IMG/VR virus record: IMGVR_UViG_3300042542_003555
Coordinates: 1 to 64,000 of that record
DNA: 64,000 nucleotides
Direction: 5' to 3' (one strand)
DNA from: a virus
Shown here in pieces: positions 59,675 through 64,000 of the stretch (the first letter of the stretch is position 1; every line of letters begins with the position of its first letter). Under the pieces are notes generated by a model. That model was not told the DNA's origin and did no database searches. It saw nothing but the letters and a program-made list of their open reading frames with translations. The position numbers and the translations under genes are program-made.

Positions 59675-61749
59675 TATTGCAGTTTAGCAGTTAAATTCAC
59701 AACAACAGCGTTAGGATCAAAAGGATCCACTGTAATTATTCGATTAAACGATGATGATATAATTGTCGTTGCTGGGTTTGCAGTTATAGTTAATTCTGCT
59801 AGTTCATTACTTACAGTAACAGGATTGAACGAATTCAATTGAACAAGTCCAGTCTCGTAGTCTACTGTACCAATAGGATCAGTTAAAATGATTTTGACAC
59901 CAGATGCATTGTAATAATATGTTCTCAGTGCACCTAATCTACCTTGAATATTTGCAATCGCTACACCTAGTGTTCCTGTTGTGTCTCCTTCTGCTGCCGT
60001 GATCGATACTACAGCACTGGTATAACCAGAACCATTATTGGTCATATTGATTTCTCTGATAGTACCATTTGAATTGATTACGGCAACCGCAGTTGCACCA
60101 GCTCCATCTCCAGTTATTGTTACTATTGGTGCGCTTTGATATTTAATACCAGGATTGATAATTGAAATAGAATCAACACCACCAGTAGATGAAGGAATTT
60201 CTTCAATGAAAACATTTGTTATCGTGCTGGTTAAATTATCTGGGTCTCTAAATGTCATCGCAGGAGTGCTTGTGATACCACTCTGGAACATGCCTTTTGC
60301 TAATTTAGTACCAAAATTTAAATTGTAATTTGTTGGAATTGTCAGTGAAGGAAAAAATTTCTTCTGCGTCTGTACGATCAATTCATTCGTTATGATAGAA
60401 GAATCAACAGATAATATGGCACTGGTAATATCTGTTTCTAAAAATGTTGAGTTGAAAGTATTCAGCAAGTTTGTTGCAGTGTTTGCAATCGTATTTTTAA
60501 TTGTTTCTCTAAGTTGTTCTTGTGATAGTGTTGTCTTTCTTGGATCATAAAGAACATTTGTCGTTATCTTCAAATACGTATAATCTGGATCAATTAATGT
60601 AGGCTCAACTGTTAACACAGAAATTGGCTTAATAACATCTTGTATAATTCTTTGCTTCTGTGTATCTGTGAAGAAGTATGCACCCGCAGGTTTGATTGAT
60701 ACAAATACTTGTCCATAAACTGGAGGATCATTTTCTTGTCCTCCCCAAACATTAACAGCATCAAAAGAATAACCTAAGTTATTTTGTTGAATCAACGTAA
60801 TATAGTCATTTTTGGATACTGCACGATTTTGTGCTGAGTATGATTTTGGTGCTTGATATTTAATTGATTCTATCGTTTCTGCTTGTCCACCATTAGATGC
60901 AGAGAAGATAGGTGAAACTAATGGTGTTCCACCAGTAGCCGTTGTCAATGTAAAATTGTTTGCACCTGCTGCGGCTGTACCGCTTGTCTGCACAAAAGTA
61001 ACAATGATAGCAGAACCGTCAACTAATTTTTTACCTAGTATACCATCACCAAAATATATTTGATAGTTACCATTAAAACTCTCTTGCAAGAAATATACCT
61101 TTGATGATGAATTCAAAGTTAATGCATCAGTGGCCAATGTATATACATCAAAAACACTTGATGTTGGATTAGGATATACTCTTACTGAAAGTGTGGTTGT
61201 ATCAATAGTTTCTTGAGGTAAATCGAACAATGCATCAGGATTAGAACTCTCATCATACGTGAAGGTGTATGTAGATGGTATACCTTGTTTGATGTTTAAA
61301 TTATTGAATGTTGCAACACCACCAACTATATTTGATGTATATGAATCTGTAGTAACAAAGTTGTAGTTTATTCCATTGACTCTATCAGACAAAAATGATG
61401 AAAATTTTGGAAGAGTGTATGCACTTCCAGTAAGTCCCGAAATACTCAAATTGACTACTGCTGAAGGAGCAATCGCTGATCTTGGCGTATATCCTAAAAG
61501 CTTGGCATGAGAAACAACAGAATTTCTTTGTAGTGCAGAATCTAAGAACATTTCATTTGCTACCATATTTAGGTAGTATGCATTGTATTGGGTATTATAT
61601 GTTAATATGTCTAGTAGAGTGCTGATACCTGAACCAGCAAAATTATAATCTTTAAATGTGTCTTTAGATTTTAAGAATGTTGCTAAACTAGTTTTGATAT
61701 TATCAAAATCTAAGTCTGCTACTTGATTGTATGTATTGGCTGTGGCCAT
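59674..61749 (-). CDS. gp6: Baseplate wedge protein gp6
   Basis: A 691-aa wedge protein of the baseplate J-like family (T4 gp6 is 660 aa). Opening LDFDNIKTSLATFLKSKDTF, then GISTLLDILTYNTQYNAYYLNMVANEMFLDSAL and HAKLLGYTPRSA are the family hallmark. The middle has YNAQNRAVSKNDYITLI. The C-terminal region has two GSGY/GIKY units (INPGIKYQSAP, NNGSGYTSA). gp6 dimers form the baseplate ring. It shares one nt with gp25 and one with the gp7-like gene. Confidence 0.95.
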   Translation of the reverse strand: MATANTYNQVADLDFDNIKTSLATFLKSKDTFKDYNFAGSGISTLLDILTYNTQYNAYYLNMVANEMFLDSALQRNSVVSHAKLLGYTPRSAIAPSAVVNLSISGLTGSAYTLPKFSSFLSDRVNGINYNFVTTDSYTSNIVGGVATFNNLNIKQGIPSTYTFTYDESSNPDALFDLPQETIDTTTLSVRVYPNPTSSVFDVYTLATDALTLNSSSKVYFLQESFNGNYQIYFGDGILGKKLVDGSAIIVTFVQTSGTAAAGANNFTLTTATGGTPLVSPIFSASNGGQAETIESIKYQAPKSYSAQNRAVSKNDYITLIQQNNLGYSFDAVNVWGGQENDPPVYGQVFVSIKPAGAYFFTDTQKQRIIQDVIKPISVLTVEPTLIDPDYTYLKITTNVLYDPRKTTLSQEQLRETIKNTIANTATNLLNTFNSTFLETDITSAILSVDSSIITNELIVQTQKKFFPSLTIPTNYNLNFGTKLAKGMFQSGITSTPAMTFRDPDNLTSTITNVFIEEIPSSTGGVDSISIINPGIKYQSAPIVTITGDGAGATAVAVINSNGTIREINMTNNGSGYTSAVVSITAAEGDTTGTLGVAIANIQGRLGALRTYYYNASGVKIILTDPIGTVDYETGLVQLNSFNPVTVSNELAELTITANPATTIISSSFNRIITVDPFDPNAVVVNLTAKLQ

Positions 61750-62165
61750 TATCTAGTCCTCTTTAATAGAAGATTTAGTGTTGTTGACGCAGTATTATTG
61801 GCAATATAGAAGGTTATGGTTGCAGTATAACCATTTTCATCATTATTCATTCTAACTACAATTGGTGATGTAATTTGATCTGAATCATCAAAAGAAACTC
61901 TAGGCTCATAGTTCTCAATACATCTTCTTATCTCATTTTCAATAACAGCTTCCATTTGCCTGCTTGTGTTTTCAAATAAGAGACCAGTTAAATTCGAACC
62001 TAGTCTTGGCTGAAAAGGTCTTTCATAAAAATTTGTAAGCAATAGATTTCTGACGGAACGAAGCACAGCTTGTTCATCGTAACTGATAGCTACATCTCCA
62101 GTAGCAGGATTTCGATTGAAAGTCAAATCCAGGTCAGAATATATTTTTTTAAGTGTTTTTGCCAT
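61749..62165 (-). CDS. gp25: Baseplate wedge protein gp25
   Basis: A 138-aa wedge/sheath-initiator protein of the gp25 family (T4 gp25 is 132 aa). Features: YSDLDLTFNRNPATGDVAISYDEQAV, ESVRNLLLTNFYERPFQPRLGS-like VRNLLLTNFYERPFQP, FENTSRQMEAVIENEIRRCIENYEPRV and the beta tail. It nucleates sheath assembly and joins gp6. No lysozyme catalytic residue is needed for this role. Confidence 0.96.
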   Translation of the reverse strand: MAKTLKKIYSDLDLTFNRNPATGDVAISYDEQAVLRSVRNLLLTNFYERPFQPRLGSNLTGLLFENTSRQMEAVIENEIRRCIENYEPRVSFDDSDQITSPIVVRMNNDENGYTATITFYIANNTASTTLNLLLKRTR

Positions 62166-62172
62166 CTACTAT

Positions 62173-63057
62173 TTATGTTGCTATTTTAGACTTTAAGTAG
62201 TCGGTTCCTACTAAATTATTAATTAGATAGTTTTGTGTATTGCTTATATTTGAAAATCTACTTAAAAATGCGTAATCTCTGTTTACTTGTATGGTAGCTT
62301 GATAAAACGTCCAATCATCATCAATTCTGCGATATACTTGATTATAAAGTCCTCTAAATGAGACATTCATTGTTTGCATTTGAGATGCAGACAGTGTGCA
62401 AGTATTTGACCATCCTAATATAGGAGAATACACTCTTGTTGTATTTGTATTGATTAAGTTTGTATAATAATTAAATGTAGTCACATTTCCTGAAAGTTCG
62501 TCGCCAATAAACAAACTAGTCATTGCACCTAGACCACCAATGGCATTAGCAATACCATTAGTCTTATTTAACATGAAAGTATTCTCATTACCATATGTCA
62601 TAACAGAATCAAAAGTTGGGGATAATTCAGTTGCAGTATTTGCAGAGACACCCGAAACATTGTTTGTATGAGAAATAAAGTTACTCAATAACAAAGTCAC
62701 CGCTACTATATTATTTGCATTTGACAGATATGAAATATTGTTTCCATCAGCACCAAGAATTGAATTCACTACATCCTGTGCACCAGATGAAGTAAAGGTT
62801 ACATTAATCATGGTACTACCAAATGAGTTAATAGTGCTTATTAAATTGCTAGTTACGTTTTTTACAGGATTTTTATAATATGTTGACCTACTAATTGGTC
62901 CGTTTTGCAAATCTGTTTTTTGCCAAGAACTAAATGTGATACTGTTTGAACTCGCATTTAGCATGTTCTTTGCATCGTCACTTATGTTAATTGCATCGCC
63001 AAATTTACTCGAATCAAACGTATATTCATATCTCTCAAAGACACTATTTGCTGACAT
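62173..63057 (-). CDS. Unknown virion structural protein, 294 aa
   Basis: Located between the gp5-like spike and gp25. Rich in Asn and Ser, with a mixed fold: FERYEYTFDSSKFGDAINI, ARSSNSITFSSWQKTDLQN-type strands, SSGAQDVVNSILGADGNN, and a C-terminal conserved stretch YNQVYRRIDDDWTFYQATIQ. No family recognised, though similar proteins occur at this place in cyanophages as I recall. A baseplate or hub role is likely by position. Confidence 0.78.
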   Translation of the reverse strand: MSANSVFERYEYTFDSSKFGDAINISDDAKNMLNASSNSITFSSWQKTDLQNGPISRSTYYKNPVKNVTSNLISTINSFGSTMINVTFTSSGAQDVVNSILGADGNNISYLSNANNIVAVTLLLSNFISHTNNVSGVSANTATELSPTFDSVMTYGNENTFMLNKTNGIANAIGGLGAMTSLFIGDELSGNVTTFNYYTNLINTNTTRVYSPILGWSNTCTLSASQMQTMNVSFRGLYNQVYRRIDDDWTFYQATIQVNRDYAFLSRFSNISNTQNYLINNLVGTDYLKSKIAT

Positions 63058-63066
63058 AATCTATCC

Positions 63067-63969
63067 TCATGCTGAAATTAATGGTGGTGTAAATCCTGGT
63101 TTCGTTGCTGCTGGTCCTTCTCCTGCATCTGGAACAATTGGAAGTCCTGTAGCTCCTTCTGGATGTGGATGAAAGTGAGTATTATATGTTACTCTTAGTT
63201 TTGATAGTGACCCAAATATATCTCTTGTGTAGATAGTATTCATGATTCCTATGTTTCCAAATAATCCATTGAATGTTGGTGCAGAAACGGACGTTAGTGC
63301 TATGACAACTCCTGTAGGTAATACTGGTCCAGGTAAAGTAAACCCCACGTTCAATCCGCCCAAAGTTTCAATGCCACCATAGGCAAACAATTTATAACCC
63401 GCAGATATGTTTTCTCCTGCTGTAATACTGTTACCAACTCTGAGTGCACCCGCAACCGTCAAGTCTCCATTCACAACAACACTATTACCTGTATTTAGGT
63501 AAATATTTGGTGCTGTAATAGGATTAATGGAATCTAATCCAGTGCCTGCTGTGATGTTTATATCGCCACCCGAAGTAACTTCTAGGTCTCCATCTGCAAC
63601 AATTGTTCCTGTGCCTTTTACAATTGCATTTAAATTTTCATTTATCTGTGCAAATACGCTTCCTCTTACTTCAAGCTTTGCATCAGCGTATACTTGAATA
63701 TTACAAACACCTTCAATTACAATATTGTTATTGTTGACAACAACTGTAAAATTGTTTCCTGCTATGGTAGTTTGCATTGAACCATCTGGCTCTATCCAAA
63801 CTTGAGTATTACTTTTGGCATGTTGCAATATGATTTGTTCATTATCTGGTGTATCATCCAAAATAAACATGTGACCCGCTTCTGTTTGCTGCCCATGTAT
63901 ATATGGATATGTTCCGGGGTTAGGAGAAGTTGCTACACCTACACTACCTAATGGAAGATTATATGCCAT
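63067..63969 (-). CDS. gp5: Baseplate spike, gp5-like (no lysozyme domain), 300 aa
   Basis: Central needle protein, equivalent to the C-terminal beta-helix of T4 gp5 or to VgrG. After a short N-terminal lead it has repeats of short strands (WIEPDGSMQTTIAGNNFTVVV, NIVIEGVCNIQVYADAKLEV, GDLEVTSGGDINITAG) typical of a triple-stranded beta-helix. The C terminus THFHPHPEG (His265, 267, 269) resembles the metal-binding HxH tip. No OB-fold or lysozyme domain is seen, unlike T4 gp5 (575 aa). AAGGA precedes the ATG; a possible end of an upstream gene (stop 63981-63979) lies at the window edge. Confidence 0.82.
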   Translation of the reverse strand: MAYNLPLGSVGVATSPNPGTYPYIHGQQTEAGHMFILDDTPDNEQIILQHAKSNTQVWIEPDGSMQTTIAGNNFTVVVNNNNIVIEGVCNIQVYADAKLEVRGSVFAQINENLNAIVKGTGTIVADGDLEVTSGGDINITAGTGLDSINPITAPNIYLNTGNSVVVNGDLTVAGALRVGNSITAGENISAGYKLFAYGGIETLGGLNVGFTLPGPVLPTGVVIALTSVSAPTFNGLFGNIGIMNTIYTRDIFGSLSKLRVTYNTHFHPHPEGATGLPIVPDAGEGPAATKPGFTPPLISA

Positions 63970-64000
63970 TATTTTTCCTTAAAATATCGTCACGTTCACA

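Noticed and set aside
62170-62177. CATAAATA near gp25
   Set aside because: Only 4 nt from the gp25 ATG, and it is made by the stop codon of the upstream gene.
63979-64000. Possible last codons (VNVTIF then stop) of a gene upstream of gp5
   Set aside because: Only seven codons are inside the window; nothing supports one frame over another.

Overview
The window is a gene-dense, AT-rich stretch of a T4-superfamily contractile-tailed phage (myovirus). Essentially every gene reads on the minus strand, so transcription runs from high to low coordinates. The replication set (gp44/gp62/gp45, regA, gp46/gp47, uvsW, uvsY, gp55) and the virion set (gp5, gp6, gp8, gp13 to gp23, gp25) are recognisable from motifs. 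The gene order gp20-gp67-...-gp21-gp22-gp23-gp3-uvsY-uvsW-gp55, the Hsp20 gene and the large DUF4815-type baseplate protein point to the aquatic T4-like branch (cyanophage/pelagiphage relatives). No photosynthesis gene or other host marker is present, so the host is unknown.

Layout from right to left, in transcription order. 64.0-53.5 kb: baseplate genes (gp5-like spike, an unknown virion protein, gp25, gp6, a gp7-like protein, a fibre-like protein, gp8). 53.5-45.9 kb: a 1805-aa DUF4815-type protein ending in an intein-like Hint domain, then a 730-aa companion. 45.7-30.9 kb: a fibre/adhesin region with two S74-chaperone fibres, two glycine-rich adhesins each followed by a small paralogous protein, a YadA-like beta-roll fibre, a collar/HxH-tip fibre and assembly-chaperone-like genes. 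30.9-15.3 kb: neck, terminase, sheath, tube, portal, prohead core, protease, scaffold, capsid and tail completion. Two histidine-rich proteins with capsid-targeting-like N termini sit between gp16 and gp17.

15.3-1.0 kb: early/middle genes for recombination (uvsY, uvsW, gp46, gp47), late sigma factor gp55, a nucleotidyltransferase, peptide deformylase, a 2OG-Fe(II) oxygenase coupled to a DNA methyltransferase, a small winged-helix protein in its own transcription unit, a glycosyltransferase, a MazZ/DUF5664-type nucleotide pyrophosphohydrolase, the clamp and clamp loader, regA and hsp20. 1.0-0 kb: small unknown genes, two tRNA genes and the start of a dCMP deaminase gene.

Two promoter types are visible. 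Host-sigma70-like promoters (TTGACA with an AT-rich -10) occur only in the early region (before hsp20, the 66-aa gene, the winged-helix gene and uvsY). T4-type late promoters (TATAAATA or one-mismatch versions) precede many virion genes. hsp20 carries both in one overlapping element. One near-consensus sigma70 promoter, flanked by inverted repeats, fires on the otherwise empty plus strand near 12.93 kb.

The most unusual items are the Hint domain in the baseplate protein and the apparent gene split beside it, the putatively packaged histidine-rich HAD phosphatase and its neighbour, the duplicated adhesin/helper pair, the methyltransferase-oxygenase couple, and the plus-strand promoter.
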